Origin: JBFMFB01 sp040752115
GTDB taxonomy: Bacteria > Pseudomonadota > Gammaproteobacteria > Burkholderiales > Sulfuricellaceae
DNA length: 64,000 nucleotides
NCBI GenBank assembly: GCA_040752115.1
Contig: JBFMFB010000007.1
Location: 1-64,000 of the forward strand
Direction of reading: 5' to 3'
Each line of letters begins with the position of its first letter. Within the stretch, counting starts at the first letter, position 1. The translations under genes and the position numbers were made by a program. Shown one piece after another: positions 45,421 to 55,587 of this stretch. Under the pieces are notes generated by a model. The model had not been told where the DNA came from and made no database searches. It worked only from the letters and a program-made list of their open reading frames with translations.

Positions 45421-47601
45421 ATGAATACAGCTAAAGGGGTTAGACAGTCCATTCTTTGCGTGGCCTGGACAATGGCGGTGCTGCTTGCCGGCGCTGGAGC
45501 ATCGGCGGCGGAAGCGCCGGCAACAAGCACGCCAACGCAAGCACCCGAAGCGGCGAAAAACAGCATCGAAAGCCTGGATTATTCGACCTTGCCGGGCGGA
45601 AAAATCGTCATCAAGCTGGGCCTGAAACAGCCACTCGCCAATCCCCCGGCTGGTTTTGCCATCAATAATCCGCCGCGGATCGCGCTGGATTTTCCGGATA
45701 CCGCCAACGCTCTGGGCAAGAACGCCGTCACCGTCGGTGAAGGTATTTTGCGCAGCCTCAACGTGGTGCAGGCCGGCAGCCGCACGCGGCTGGTCATCAA
45801 CCTGACTGCGCCGGCCGGCTACGAAACCCATGCCGACGGGAAAAATCTGGTGGTCACCCTGCAAACCGCCGGGGTTTCAACGTCCACCGTCAACGTTGCG
45901 CCGCGCTTTGCAGAAGGCAAGGCGGCTGCGCAAAAGCACAGCCTGCGCGACGTGGATTTCCGCCGCGGCAAGAACGGCGAGGGCCGGATCGTGATCGATC
46001 TTTCCGATACCTCGACCGGGATTGACATCCGCCAGCAAGGCAAGAATCTGGTGGTGGACTTCGTGGACACCTCCCTGCCGGCGAGCCTGGAGCGGCGGCT
46101 CGACGTGCTGGATTTCGGCACGCCGGTGCAGGCGGTATCGACCTTCCGCCAGGGCAGCAACGTCCGGATGGTGATCGAACCCAAGGGCCTGTGGGAGCAT
46201 TCAGCTTATCAGACCGACCGCCGCTTCACCGTGGAGGTCAAGCCGGTGGCCGAAGACCCCAACAAGCTGGTGCAGGGCGCGAAGCCGGGCTATGCGGGCG
46301 AAAAGCTGTCGCTCAACTTCCAGAACGTGGAAGTGCGGGCGGTGCTGCAGGTGATCGCGGACTTCACCGGTCTCAACATCATCACCAGCGAGACCGTCAG
46401 CGGCAATCTGACGCTGCGGCTGAAGGACGTGCCGTGGGACCAGGCGCTGGACATCATCCTGCAGAGCAAGGGCCTGAGCATGCGCAAGAACGGCAGCGTG
46501 GTGTGGATTGCGCCGACCGACGAGCTCGCGACCAAGGAGAAGCTCGAGCTGGAAGCGAAGCAGCAGATTTCGGAGCTGGAGCCGACCCGCACCGAAAGCT
46601 TCCAGTTGAAATACCAGAAAGCCGAAGCGATGCAGAAAATCATCGGCGACGACAAGCAGAAGATCCTCTCCAAGCGCGGCAGCGTGGTGGTGGATGCGCG
46701 CACCAACACCCTGTTCGTGCAGGACACCCCCACCCGGCTGGAGGAAATCCGCAAGCTGATCGCCCAGGTTGACGTGCCGGTCAAACAGGTGATGATCGAG
46801 TCGCGCATCGTCGAAGCGAGCGACAAGTTCAGCAAGGCACTCGGGGCGCGGCTGGGTTTCCACGACCAGGGCCTGAATTCGGGCTTCAAGATCGGCGGCG
46901 ATCCCGCCACGGTCAAGGCCGGCGGCAGCCTGGAGGACACCATGCTGCACACCGGCAGCCCTCAGTTGGACAGCACCGTGGGCATGAACCAGCTCCTCAA
47001 CGTCAACCTGCCCGCCAAGATCACCGGCGCGACGCCCGGAGCGCTCGCGCTGACCCTGTTCCGGGCCGGCAGCAGCAAGTTCCTCAACCTCGAGCTTTCG
47101 GCCCTGCAGGTGGATGGGCGCGGCAAGATCGTCTCCAATCCCCGGGTGGTGACCGCCGACCAGGTGGAAGCCACGATCGAGCAGGGCACCGAAATCCCCT
47201 ACCAGCAGGCGACCAGCAGCGGCGCCACCAGCATCACCTTCAAGAAGGCGGTGCTGAGCCTCAAGGTGAAGCCGCAGATCACGCCGGACGACAACATTAT
47301 CATGGATCTGAAGGTGAACAAGGACAGCCCGGATTTTGATGCCGCAACCGCCAGGATTTTCGGGCCGCCGATCAACACCAAGCAGATCAACACCCAAGTG
47401 CTGGTGGAAAACGGCGGCACCGTGGTGATCGGCGGCATTTACCAGCAGGACGAAAGCAAGTCGATTTCCAAGGTGCCGCTGTTCGGCGACATCCCGGTGC
47501 TCGGCCACCTGTTCAAGACCACCACCACCCAGGACAACAAGACCGAATTGCTGATTTTCGTCACGCCCAGGATTCTGAAAGAAAGCCTGAACCTCCGCTG
47601 A
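45421..47601 (+). CDS. pilQ: type IV pilus secretin PilQ
   Basis: A 726-residue outer-membrane secretin, with a signal peptide (first 29 residues) and two AMIN domains (about 45-150 and 165-270) that bind peptidoglycan. Then come STN and secretin-N domains (LSLNFQNVEVRAVLQVIADF) and the secretin core from about residue 450 with the conserved VPLFGDIPVLGHLFK. It forms the pore through which the pilus leaves. It is last of the pil operon, whose terminator follows it. Confidence 0.95.
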   Translation: MNTAKGVRQSILCVAWTMAVLLAGAGASAAEAPATSTPTQAPEAAKNSIESLDYSTLPGGKIVIKLGLKQPLANPPAGFAINNPPRIALDFPDTANALGKNAVTVGEGILRSLNVVQAGSRTRLVINLTAPAGYETHADGKNLVVTLQTAGVSTSTVNVAPRFAEGKAAAQKHSLRDVDFRRGKNGEGRIVIDLSDTSTGIDIRQQGKNLVVDFVDTSLPASLERRLDVLDFGTPVQAVSTFRQGSNVRMVIEPKGLWEHSAYQTDRRFTVEVKPVAEDPNKLVQGAKPGYAGEKLSLNFQNVEVRAVLQVIADFTGLNIITSETVSGNLTLRLKDVPWDQALDIILQSKGLSMRKNGSVVWIAPTDELATKEKLELEAKQQISELEPTRTESFQLKYQKAEAMQKIIGDDKQKILSKRGSVVVDARTNTLFVQDTPTRLEEIRKLIAQVDVPVKQVMIESRIVEASDKFSKALGARLGFHDQGLNSGFKIGGDPATVKAGGSLEDTMLHTGSPQLDSTVGMNQLLNVNLPAKITGATPGALALTLFRAGSSKFLNLELSALQVDGRGKIVSNPRVVTADQVEATIEQGTEIPYQQATSSGATSITFKKAVLSLKVKPQITPDDNIIMDLKVNKDSPDFDAATARIFGPPINTKQINTQVLVENGGTVVIGGIYQQDESKSISKVPLFGDIPVLGHLFKTTTTQDNKTELLIFVTPRILKESLNLR

Positions 47602-47620
47602 CCGGCCTGGCGTATCCCCA

Positions 47621-47657
47621 CCCCGTGCCGGCGTTCGCCGGCGCGGGGTTTCTGTTT
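47621..47657 (+). terminator. terminator after pilQ
   Basis: CCCCGTGCCGGC (47621-47632) and GCCGGCGCGGGG (47637-47648) form a 12-bp stem (one G-T pair) with a GTTC loop, followed by TTTCTGTTT. It ends the pil operon, although aroK starts about 30 nt later. Confidence 0.8.
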
Positions 47658-47687
47658 CCGGCCGACACGCGCTAAAATGCCTGTCCT

Positions 47688-48233
47688 ATGACCGGCAACA
47701 TTTTTCTGGTGGGGTTGATGGGGGCGGGGAAAACCACCGTCGGCCGCCTGCTTGCCAAACATCTTCATAAGACCTTCGTCGATTCCGACCACGAGATCGA
47801 ACAACGCACCGGTGTGAATATCCCGCTGATTTTCGAGCTCGAGGGCGAGGCCGGTTTCCGGGCGCGCGAGGCTGCGGTGATCGGGGAGCTGACCGGCAGG
47901 CAGGACATCGTGCTGGCGACCGGAGGCGGCGCAGTACTGGACCCGAGAAATCGCGAGAATCTCCGCCGCAACGGTACGGTGATCTATCTGCGGGCGGGGC
48001 TGGAGGACTTGTGGCAGCGCACTCGCCACGACCGCAACCGTCCGCTGCTGCAGACCGCCGATCCCCGGGCCAGACTGGGCGAGCTGTTCGCCCAGCGCGA
48101 TCCGCTCTACCGCGAGGTTGCCGACATTGTCGTGGATACCGGCGAGCAGAGCGTGCATTCCCTGGTGCGGCAGTTGGAACAGCAATTGAAATCAATCACC
48201 CGACCAGACCATGATGCAAACCCTGACTGTTGA
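47688..48233 (+). CDS. aroK: shikimate kinase AroK
   Basis: A 181-residue kinase for the shikimate pathway. The P-loop is GLMGAGKTT (residues 8-16), the shikimate-binding DSDHEIE follows at 32-38, and [14 protein letters not shown] carries the conserved GG. The NMP-like lid has [13 protein letters not shown]. It overlaps aroB by 23 nt. The order pilQ-aroK-aroB is the same as in gammaproteobacteria. Confidence 0.93.
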   Translation: MTGNIFLVGLMGAGKTTVGRLLAKHLHKTFVDSDHEIEQRTGVNIPLIFELEGEAGFRAREAAVIGELTGRQDIVLATGGGAVLDPRNRENLRRNGTVIYLRAGLEDLWQRTRHDRNRPLLQTADPRARLGELFAQRDPLYREVADIVVDTGEQSVHSLVRQLEQQLKSITRPDHDANPDC

Positions 48234-49302
48234 CCTGGGCGAACGCTCCTATCCGATCCGCATCGGCGAAAACCTGCTGCGCCAGCCGGAGCTGATCGTC
48301 CCGGCGCTGCCGCAAAAGCAGGTGGCGATCGTGACCAATGTTACCGTGGCACCGCTGTATCTGGATGTGTTGGCCGACGGTCTGAAGGAGCATGGCGTCG
48401 GCGTGGTGCCCATCGTCCTGCCCGACGGCGAGCAGTACAAGAATGCCGCCACGCTAAACCAGATTTACGATGCGCTGCTTTCCAACCGCTGCGAGCGCAA
48501 GACCACGCTGATCGCGCTCGGCGGGGGCGTGATCGGCGATCTGACCGGTTTCGCGGCGGCGACTTATCTGCGCGGCGTGCCATTCATCCAGGTGCCTACT
48601 ACCCTGCTTGCCCAGGTGGATTCCTCCGTCGGCGGCAAGACCGGCATCAACCATCCGCTGGGCAAAAACATGATCGGCGCGTTCTACCAGCCCAGGCTGG
48701 TGCTGGCCGACATCGCCACGCTCGATACCCTGCCCGACCGCGAGCTTTCCGCCGGGATCGCCGAAGTCATCAAGTACGGCCTGATCCGCGACGCCGCATT
48801 TTTCGGCTGGCTGGAAGGGAACATGGAAAAGCTGCTGGCGCGCGACCGCGAAGCGCTTGCCTACGCCGTGCGGCGTTCCTGCGAAAACAAGGCGGAGGTG
48901 GTGGCGGCGGATGAGCGGGAAGCGGGCGGCCGTGCGGCGCTGAACCTGGGCCACACTTTCGGGCACGCCATCGAGGCCGGCCTGGGTTACGGCAACTGGC
49001 TGCACGGTGAGGCGGTGGCCGCCGGCACGGTGCTGGCGGCCGACTTGTCGCGCCGTCTGGGGTGGCTGGAGGAGGAGGACGTTGCGCGCATCCGCGCCCT
49101 GTTCGCCCGCGCCCGGCTGCCCGATGCCGCCCCCGATCTAGGCGCCGCAACCTATCTGCAACTGATGTCGCTGGACAAGAAGGTGGAAGCCGGGCGCATC
49201 CGCTTCGTACTGCTCAGGCGCATCGGCGAGGCGGTGATTACTGCAGACGTGCCGCAGGACAAACTGGCCGCTGCGCTGACCGGCCACGTCGCCCATGGCT
49301 GA
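48211..49302 (+). CDS. aroB: 3-dehydroquinate synthase AroB
   Basis: A 363-residue NAD+ and Zn2+ enzyme making dehydroquinate. NAD-binding [13 protein letters not shown] is near residues 105-117 and [23 protein letters not shown] forms the active site. The zinc ligands are in GHTFGHAIE (two His) and an upstream Glu (AEVIKYG). The start at 48211 is one of a pair of ATGs. It overlaps aroK and, by eight bases, dgt. Confidence 0.95.
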   Translation: MMQTLTVDLGERSYPIRIGENLLRQPELIVPALPQKQVAIVTNVTVAPLYLDVLADGLKEHGVGVVPIVLPDGEQYKNAATLNQIYDALLSNRCERKTTLIALGGGVIGDLTGFAAATYLRGVPFIQVPTTLLAQVDSSVGGKTGINHPLGKNMIGAFYQPRLVLADIATLDTLPDRELSAGIAEVIKYGLIRDAAFFGWLEGNMEKLLARDREALAYAVRRSCENKAEVVAADEREAGGRAALNLGHTFGHAIEAGLGYGNWLHGEAVAAGTVLAADLSRRLGWLEEEDVARIRALFARARLPDAAPDLGAATYLQLMSLDKKVEAGRIRFVLLRRIGEAVITADVPQDKLAAALTGHVAHG

Positions 49303-50410
49303 GCTTGCCGTCTACGCCGCTGCCGTTTCCGCCGGGCGGCGCGTCCCGGAACCGCCGCCGCCGGGACGCACCGAGTTCGAGCGCGACCGCGACCGCATCA
49401 TCCATTCCACCGCTTTCCGCCGCCTCGAATACAAGACCCAGGTGTTCGTCAATCACGAGGGCGACCTGTTCCGCACCCGCCTCACCCACAGCCTGGAAGT
49501 AGCGCAAATCGGCCGCTCCATCGCGCGCAACCTGCGCCTCAACGAAGACCTGGTGGAAGCCATCGCGCTCGCGCACGATCTCGGCCATACGCCCTTCGGC
49601 CACGCCGGGCAGGACGCGCTCAACGCCTGCATGAAGGATCACGGCGGCTTCGAACACAACCTGCAGTCGCTGCGGGTGGTGGACCTTCTCGAAGAGCGCT
49701 ATGCCGGATTCGACGGCCTGAATCTGTGCTTTGAGACGCGCGAAGGCATCCTCAAGCACTGTTCGCATGCCCATGCGAAAGAGCTGGGCCCCGTCGGCGA
49801 ACGTTTCCTGCAGAACCGGCAGCCCTCGCTCGAAGCGCAGGTCGCCAACCTGGCGGACGAGATCGCCTACAACAACCACGACGTGGACGACGGCCTGCGC
49901 TCGGAATTCATCACCATCGAACAACTGGCCGGCGTCAGCCTGTTCGCCCGCCATCTGGAGGCAGTGCAAAAGCTCTACCCCAGCCTCGCCGGCCGCCGGC
50001 TGATCCATGAAGTCGTGCGCCGCATCATCAGCACCCTGATCACCGATCTCATCCGGCAGAGCAGCGAGAACATCCGCGCCGCCGCACCCGGAAGCCTCGA
50101 CGAGGTGCGCCTGGCGCCGCCGCTGATCGGCTTCAGCCCGAAAGTCCGGCACGAGCAGCAGGAACTGAAGCAGTTCCTGCGCCTGCACCTGTACCAGCAC
50201 TACCGCGTCGCGTGCATGAGCGAAAAGGCGCGCCGCATCATCCGCGAGCTGTTCGAGGCGTTTTCCGGCAATCCCAGACTGCTGCCGCCGCAGTACCAGG
50301 AAAAAGCCAGGCACGACAAGGCACGCGCCATTTCAGACTATATCGCCGGCATGACCGACCGTTACGCCTACCGCGAGCACCGCCGCCTGTTCGCGGTGGA
50401 AGAGATGTGA
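49295..50410 (+). CDS. dgt: deoxyguanosinetriphosphate triphosphohydrolase-like protein
   Basis: A 371-residue HD-domain protein of the dGTPase-like group. Metal-binding residues are in RLTHSLEV and [12 protein letters not shown] (HD). The shorter form with [17 protein letters not shown] start fits the widely distributed dGTPase-like family rather than the E. coli Dgt (505 residues), so the exact dNTP substrate is unsure. It overlaps aroB by 8 nt and ends the operon. Confidence 0.88.
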   Translation: MAELAVYAAAVSAGRRVPEPPPPGRTEFERDRDRIIHSTAFRRLEYKTQVFVNHEGDLFRTRLTHSLEVAQIGRSIARNLRLNEDLVEAIALAHDLGHTPFGHAGQDALNACMKDHGGFEHNLQSLRVVDLLEERYAGFDGLNLCFETREGILKHCSHAHAKELGPVGERFLQNRQPSLEAQVANLADEIAYNNHDVDDGLRSEFITIEQLAGVSLFARHLEAVQKLYPSLAGRRLIHEVVRRIISTLITDLIRQSSENIRAAAPGSLDEVRLAPPLIGFSPKVRHEQQELKQFLRLHLYQHYRVACMSEKARRIIRELFEAFSGNPRLLPPQYQEKARHDKARAISDYIAGMTDRYAYREHRRLFAVEEM

Positions 50411-50428
50411 TCTTGAATTCGGCATTCG

Positions 50429-50557
50429 GCCACGAATGACACGAATGTTCACGAATAATCATGCCGTTACTCATGGAGCCGCGCCCACCGGGATGGTGTG
50501 CTGCAAATCGGTCGCGCTTCATTGTTCTTATTCGTGCTCATTCGTGTCATTCGTGGC
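50429..50557. repeat. CACGAATG-type inverted dispersed repeat, copy 2
   Basis: The left arm (50429-50458, begins GCCACGAATGACACGAATG) and the right arm (50528-50557) are inverted copies that agree at 28 of 30 positions, with a 69-nt spacer. It fills most of the gap between dgt and the livF stop (201 nt), where no gene was seen. Confidence 0.8.
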
Positions 50558-50611
50558 TAAAACGCTTTTTCTAAGGTTAATGATAGCTGGCTGGGCAAAG
50601 CCGCCGCTGTG

Positions 50612-51322
50612 CTATTCGCCGAGATAGGCCTGCCTGACCTGCGGATTGGCGAGCAGCGACTGGGCGTTGTCGGCGAGGGTGATTGTCCCGCTTTCCATCA
50701 CATAGCCGCGATGGCTGATTTCCAGCGCCGCCAGGGCGTTTTGTTCCACCAGCAGCAGGGTCACGCCTTCGCTGGAAATCGCCTGGATGGTTTCGAAGAT
50801 TTTCTGCACCATGATCGGCGCCAGCCCCATGCTGGGCTCGTCGAGCAGCAGCAGGCGGGGCCGGCTCATCAGGGCGCGGCCGATGGCGAGCATCTGCTGT
50901 TCGCCGCCGGACATGGTGCCGGCCTTCTGGCCGCGCCGCTCCGCCAGGCGGGGAAACAGTCCGTACATGCGTTCCAGATCCTGCCGGATGCCGGGCTTGT
51001 CGTTGCGGCTGTACGCGCCCATCAGCAAATTCTCTTCCACCGTCAGCCGGCCGAAAATGCCGCGCCCCTCGGGCACCAGGGCGATACCCAGGCGCACCAG
51101 TTCGTGGCTGGGCTGCCGCGCGATCGAGGCGCCCGAATAGACGATGTCGCCGTCGGCTGGGGAAAGCAGCCCGCACAGCGCCTTGAGGGTTGTGGTCTTG
51201 CCCGCGCCGTTGGCGCCGATCAGGCACACCAGCTCGCCGGCCTCGATGGTGAGGTCAATGCCCTTGACCGCGCGGATGCCGCCATAGGATACCGCCAGAC
51301 CGCGCGCTTCCAGCAGCTTCAT
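50612..51322 (-). CDS. livF: branched-chain amino acid ABC transporter ATPase LivF
   Basis: A 236-residue ATPase: Walker A GANGAGKTT (residues about 37-45), Q-loop LVPEGRG, signature MSGGEQQ, Walker B LLLLDEPSMGL. The short length and EGRGIF are typical of LivF. It overlaps livG by four bases (ATGA) at its start. The order livK-livH-livM-livG-livF is complete. Confidence 0.93.
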   Translation of the reverse strand: MKLLEARGLAVSYGGIRAVKGIDLTIEAGELVCLIGANGAGKTTTLKALCGLLSPADGDIVYSGASIARQPSHELVRLGIALVPEGRGIFGRLTVEENLLMGAYSRNDKPGIRQDLERMYGLFPRLAERRGQKAGTMSGGEQQMLAIGRALMSRPRLLLLDEPSMGLAPIMVQKIFETIQAISSEGVTLLLVEQNALAALEISHRGYVMESGTITLADNAQSLLANPQVRQAYLGE

Positions 51323-52092
51323 GCCAGCGCCCCTCCCAGGTAGGCCTCGATCACCTGCGGATCGCGCTGCACTTCGGCCGGCACGCCTTCCGCGATTTTC
51401 TTGCCGTAATCCAGCACGGCCACCCGGTCGCACAGCCCCATCACCAGCTTGACGTCATGCTCGATCAGCAGCAGCGTCACGCCGTCGTTGCGGATGGTTT
51501 GCAGCAAATCCTTGAGCTGGCCGGTTTCGCTCGGATTCATGCCTGCGGCAGGTTCGTCGAGGGCGAGCAGCTTGGGTTCGGTCGCCAGCGCCCGGGCGAT
51601 CTCCAGGCGGCGCTGGTCGCCGTAGGGCAGGTTCTTCGCCAGTCTTGCGCCGTGCCGGCCGAGGCCGACGTAATCGAGCAGTTCCAGCGCGCGGCTGCGG
51701 ATTGCACCTTCTTCAGCGCGCGTGTTCGGCCCCCGCAGCACCGCGCCCAGAATGCCGGCACGGGTACGCACATGTCGGCCCACCATGACGTTTTCCAGGG
51801 CGCTCATGTTGGCGAACAGCCGGATGTTCTGGAAGGTGCGGGCGATGCCAAGCCGCGCCACCCGGCTGGGCTTGAAGCCGTGAAGCGGCCGGCCGTCCAG
51901 GGCGATGCGCCCGGAGTCGGGCGTGTACAGCCCGGTGAGCACGTTGAACAAGGTGGTCTTGCCGGCGCCGTTGGGGCCGATCAGACCGAAGATTTCGCCG
52001 CGCCGGATGGCGAACGACACGCCGCTCAGCGCGGCCAGCCCGCCGAAGCGTTTGCAAACCTGTTCAACCGAGAGCAAAACGGAAGCGTCCAT
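51319..52092 (-). CDS. livG: branched-chain amino acid ABC transporter ATPase LivG
   Basis: A 257-residue ATPase: Walker A GPNGAGKTT, a long LivG-type insert with RTFQNIRLFANMSALENVMVG, signature LPYGDQRR, Walker B LLALDEPAAGMNPSE. ARTFQN and AAGMNP are typical of LivG. The start at 52092 is 6 nt after the livM stop. Confidence 0.93.
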   Translation of the reverse strand: MDASVLLSVEQVCKRFGGLAALSGVSFAIRRGEIFGLIGPNGAGKTTLFNVLTGLYTPDSGRIALDGRPLHGFKPSRVARLGIARTFQNIRLFANMSALENVMVGRHVRTRAGILGAVLRGPNTRAEEGAIRSRALELLDYVGLGRHGARLAKNLPYGDQRRLEIARALATEPKLLALDEPAAGMNPSETGQLKDLLQTIRNDGVTLLLIEHDVKLVMGLCDRVAVLDYGKKIAEGVPAEVQRDPQVIEAYLGGALA

Positions 52093-52098
52093 CGCGGG

Positions 52099-53217
52099 CT
52101 ATTTTCTGGCGTCGTAGAACGAAGCCTGTTCCTGCTCCAGCACCGGCGCGGCGGACGCGAACTCGCGCCGGCGCGTGAGGGAAGGCAGCAGTCCCGCCGG
52201 ACGGAAAATCATCATCGCGACCAGCGCCAGGCCGAACAGCAGCATGCGCAGGTCGGCCGGATCCACCACCACTCGCCCGAACAGCCATTCTTCCAGCGGG
52301 CCGATGTAGCGCAGCGCTTCCGGCAGAACGGTCAGCAGCACCGCGCCCAGGATCACGCCGGGAATATGCCCCATGCCGCCCAGCACGATCATGCACAGGA
52401 TCATCACCGACTCGAGCAGGTTGAAGCTTTCCGGGCTGATGAATCCCTGGAAGCCAGCGAACAGGCCGCCGGAAAGCCCGCCGAACGAGGCGCCGATGGC
52501 GAAAGCCAGCAGCTTGACGTTGCGGGTGTTGATTCCCATCGCTTCGGCCGCCACCTCGTCTTCGCGGATTGCCACCCAGGCGCGGCCGATCCGCGAATCC
52601 TGGAGCCGCAGGGAGACGAATATCACCAGCAGCACGAAGAGCAGGAACAGGTAGTAGTAGAGATAAACCCCCGGCAGTTCCATGCCGAGCAGGTGGTGTG
52701 TGCGGCTGAATGAGAATCCGCCCAGCGCCACCGGATCGATCAGGTTGACGCCCTGCGGGCCGTTGGTGATGTTGATCGGGGCGTTCAGGTTGTTGAGGAA
52801 GATGCGGATGATCTCGCCGAAGCCCAGGGTGACGATGGCCAGATAGTCTCCCCGCAAGCGCAGGGTGGGCGTGCCGAGCAGGACACCGAAGGCGCCGGCA
52901 AGCAGCGCGCCCAGCGGCAGCAGGGCCCAGAAAGGCAGGTGCAGGCCAAAATGGGGGGAGGCGAGCAGGGCATAGAGATAAGCCCCGACGGCGTAAAACG
53001 CGATGTAGCCCAGATCCAGCAGCCCGGCGTACCCCACCACGATGTTGAGGCCGAGTGCGAGCATGATGTAGAGCAGGGTGAAATCCAGGATGCGCACCCA
53101 GCCGCGGCCCAGACCGGCGCCGACCAGGAAAGGCACCAGCGCGAGCAGCACGGCGAGCGCAGCGAAGGCGATCCATACCCTGCGGCCGCCGGCCGGCAAT
53201 TTCGCCCCGTGCATCAT
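52099..53217 (-). CDS. livM: branched-chain amino acid ABC transporter permease LivM
   Basis: A permease of about 372 residues with 9-10 hydrophobic helices. GYAGLLDLGYIAFYAVGAYLY and RGDYLAIVTLGFGEIIRI are LivM signatures, with the coupling helix AWVAIREDEVAAEAMGIN. The start is uncertain: ATG at 53217 (doubled ATGATG) was chosen, a TTG at 53259 is possible. A repeat half-element lies before it. Confidence 0.9.
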   Translation of the reverse strand: MMHGAKLPAGGRRVWIAFAALAVLLALVPFLVGAGLGRGWVRILDFTLLYIMLALGLNIVVGYAGLLDLGYIAFYAVGAYLYALLASPHFGLHLPFWALLPLGALLAGAFGVLLGTPTLRLRGDYLAIVTLGFGEIIRIFLNNLNAPINITNGPQGVNLIDPVALGGFSFSRTHHLLGMELPGVYLYYYLFLLFVLLVIFVSLRLQDSRIGRAWVAIREDEVAAEAMGINTRNVKLLAFAIGASFGGLSGGLFAGFQGFISPESFNLLESVMILCMIVLGGMGHIPGVILGAVLLTVLPEALRYIGPLEEWLFGRVVVDPADLRMLLFGLALVAMMIFRPAGLLPSLTRRREFASAAPVLEQEQASFYDARK

Positions 53218-53304
53218 CCTGAAAACGGCAATGCGCCGCGAAGGAGCTTGGTCAAACAACCGCTCGGGGTGCGGGTGGCAGCAAGAATCCGGATGATCTC
53301 GCGA

Positions 53305-53338
53305 TTATTCGTGGTCATTCGTGTGAATTCGTGGTTAA
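53305..53338. repeat. CACGAATG-type repeat, single arm
   Basis: One arm only: TTATTCGTGGTCATTCGTGT and the continuation to GTGGTTAA, with no inverted partner within the 136-nt gap between livH and livM. It may split the liv message or serve as an RNA-processing site. Confidence 0.6.
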
Positions 53339-53353
53339 AAGCTTTTCCCACGA

Positions 53354-54283
53354 TCATGCCCTTTCGGCTACTTGCTCGCCGAGCAGGCCGGAGGGGCGGA
53401 ACACCAGCACCAGGATCAGCACGAAAAAGGCGAACACGTCCTGGTAATGGCTGCCGAGGAAACCGCCGGTGAGGTCGCCGATGTAGCCTGCACCCATGCT
53501 CTCGATCACGCCCAGCAGCAGCCCCCCCAGCACCGCCCCGGCGATGTTGCCGATGCCGCCCAGCACCGCCGCGGAAAACGCCTTGAGGCCAAGCAGGAAG
53601 CCCATGTAGTAGTGGGCAAGTCCGTAGTATGCGCTTACCATCAGGCCGGCGACAGCGGCCAGGGCCGAGCCCAGCACGAAGGTGAGGGAGATCACGGTGT
53701 TGATGTTGACGCCCATCAGACCTGCGATTTCCGGGGCCTGGGCGGTCGCGCGCATGGCGCGCCCGATCCGGGTTTTTTGCACCAGCAGCACGAGTCCGGC
53801 CGTCAGCAGGAAGGACAGGGCGACAATGAAGATCTGCAGGTCGGTGATGGTGGCGCCGCCGATTTTGTGAGGCGTCGCCGGCAGCAGCGCCGGAAAGGAA
53901 ACGTATTGCCGGCCCCAGAGAATCATCGCCACGTTCTGCAGCACGATCGAGACGCCGATCGCGGTAATCAGCGGAGCCAGCCGCGGTGCGCGGCGCAAGG
54001 GGCGGTAGGCGATGCGCTCGATGGAAAAGCCGAGCGCCACGCACACCGGCAGCGCCACCAGCAGCCCGGTCAGCACGATGGCAACGGAAGGAATGTTCAG
54101 ACCGCTGCCCATCAGCGCGTTGATCACCGCCAGGCTGACCATGGCCCCGATCATCACCACCTCGCCGTGGGCGAAATTGATCAGTTCGAGGATGCCGTAA
54201 ACCATGGTGTAGCCCAGCGCGATCAGCGCGTACACGCTGCCCAGCACCAGGCCGTTGATCAATTGCTGCAGGAAGATATCCAA
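53354..54283 (-). CDS. livH: branched-chain amino acid ABC transporter permease LivH
   Basis: A 309-residue permease with eight or so membrane helices. The start LQQLINGLVLGSVYALIALGYTMVYGIL and the coupling helix RAMRATAQAPEIAGLMGVN are LivH signatures. LINFAHGEVVMIGAM is also typical. It begins 9 nt after the livK stop, so both lie on one message. Confidence 0.93.
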   Translation of the reverse strand: MDIFLQQLINGLVLGSVYALIALGYTMVYGILELINFAHGEVVMIGAMVSLAVINALMGSGLNIPSVAIVLTGLLVALPVCVALGFSIERIAYRPLRRAPRLAPLITAIGVSIVLQNVAMILWGRQYVSFPALLPATPHKIGGATITDLQIFIVALSFLLTAGLVLLVQKTRIGRAMRATAQAPEIAGLMGVNINTVISLTFVLGSALAAVAGLMVSAYYGLAHYYMGFLLGLKAFSAAVLGGIGNIAGAVLGGLLLGVIESMGAGYIGDLTGGFLGSHYQDVFAFFVLILVLVFRPSGLLGEQVAERA

Positions 54284-54292
54284 CCTTGCCTC

Positions 54293-55468
54293 TTACTTGG
54301 CCGGTGCTTCGCCGCCGATGGTTTCCACCACCTGCCAGGCGCCGTTCTTCACCTGGTAAAGCGTGACCGCACCGCTCCGGATGTCGCCCTTGTCGTCGAA
54401 GGCGAGCCGCCCGGAAACCCCGGTGTGCTGTATTTTCGCCAGGTACGGCAGGTACTTGGACGGCTCGGTGGAATCGGCCTGCTTCATCGCTTCGAGCATG
54501 AGCGAAGCGGCATCATAGGCATAAGGCGCGTAGAGCTGGATCTTGCCGTATTTGGCGGTGAATTTTTCTGCGAACGCCTTGCCGCCCGGCATGGTTTCCA
54601 ACGGCAGGCCGGGCGACGAGGCAGTCGTCCCTTCCGCGGCATCGCCGGCGAGCTTGACGAATTCCGCGGTCTGGGTGCCGTCGCCGCCGAGCAGCCGGGC
54701 ATTCAGTCCGAGCTGTTTCATCTGCCTGGCCATCGGCGCGGCCTGGGCGTCCATGCCACCGTAGAACAGCAGTTCAGGGTTCTTGCCCTTGACCGCGGTC
54801 AGGATCGCCATGAAATCGGTGGCCCGGTCGGTGGTGAATTCGTGCGCCACGATTTCGGCGCCGGCGGCCTTGGCGGCTTTTTCGAATTCGTCGGCCAAGC
54901 CCTGGCCATAGGCGGTGCGGTCGTCGATGATAGCGATTTTCTTCGCGCCCAGCCTGGCGGCAGCGAACTCGCCCAGCACCTTGCCTTGCTGCCGGTCGTT
55001 GGTCATTACCCGAAAGGCGGTCTTGAAACCCTGTGCGGTATAGGCGACCGCGGTGGCAGAAGGGGAGATCTGCGGGATGCCGGCATCGGAATAAATCTTG
55101 GAAGCGGGAATGGTGGTGCCGGAGTTGAGATGGCCGATCACCCCCTTGACCTGCTGATCCACCATTTTTTGCGCGACGATGGTGGCGGTCTTGGGGTCGG
55201 CCTGATCATCCTCGCTCAGCAACTGGAACTTCACTTTTTTGCCGCCGATGGTCAGCCCCTTGGCGTTGGCTTCTTCGACGGCCATGCGCACGCCGTTTTC
55301 CTGGTCTTTGCCGAGATGGGATTGCGGGCCGGTGAGCGGCGACACCGAGCCGATCCTGACGAGATCTTCGCTCGCCGTGCCGGGCTGCGGCGCTTCCTTT
55401 TTGCCGCAGGCGGCCAGATTCAGAATCAACGCGGGCAACAGACAAGCTGCAAGCAGTCGGGAACTCAA
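54293..55468 (-). CDS. livK: branched-chain amino acid-binding lipoprotein LivK-like
   Basis: A 391-residue periplasmic binding protein of type I fold. A TTG at 55468 is the likely start because AAGGAG lies 6 nt before it; it gives a lipoprotein signal ending in the lipobox LAAC (Cys about residue 21). The ligand-binding start VRIGSVSPLTGPQSHLGKDQENGVRMAVEE is family-like. Leu, Ile or Val is expected; other amides or aromatic acids are possible. Confidence 0.85.
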   Translation of the reverse strand: MSSRLLAACLLPALILNLAACGKKEAPQPGTASEDLVRIGSVSPLTGPQSHLGKDQENGVRMAVEEANAKGLTIGGKKVKFQLLSEDDQADPKTATIVAQKMVDQQVKGVIGHLNSGTTIPASKIYSDAGIPQISPSATAVAYTAQGFKTAFRVMTNDRQQGKVLGEFAAARLGAKKIAIIDDRTAYGQGLADEFEKAAKAAGAEIVAHEFTTDRATDFMAILTAVKGKNPELLFYGGMDAQAAPMARQMKQLGLNARLLGGDGTQTAEFVKLAGDAAEGTTASSPGLPLETMPGGKAFAEKFTAKYGKIQLYAPYAYDAASLMLEAMKQADSTEPSKYLPYLAKIQHTGVSGRLAFDDKGDIRSGAVTLYQVKNGAWQVVETIGGEAPAK

Positions 55469-55535
55469 CGGCGTCTCCTTCGCAAGGCCGGATTGTTTGA
55501 TGGACGGAAAAGCCGCTATTTTAAAAGGTTTCCCA

Positions 55536-55565
55536 GAAAAAACAAAAGCCAACCCGAAGGTTGGC
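55536..55565 (-). terminator. Rho-independent terminator after the cytochrome c gene
   Basis: On the minus strand GCCAACC (55565-55559), loop TTCG, GGTTGGC (55554-55548) and a TTTTGTTTTTTC run. It ends the cytochrome gene and shields it from the liv operon. Confidence 0.85.
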
Positions 55566-55587
55566 TCTTGTCTGGACTATGCCTGGA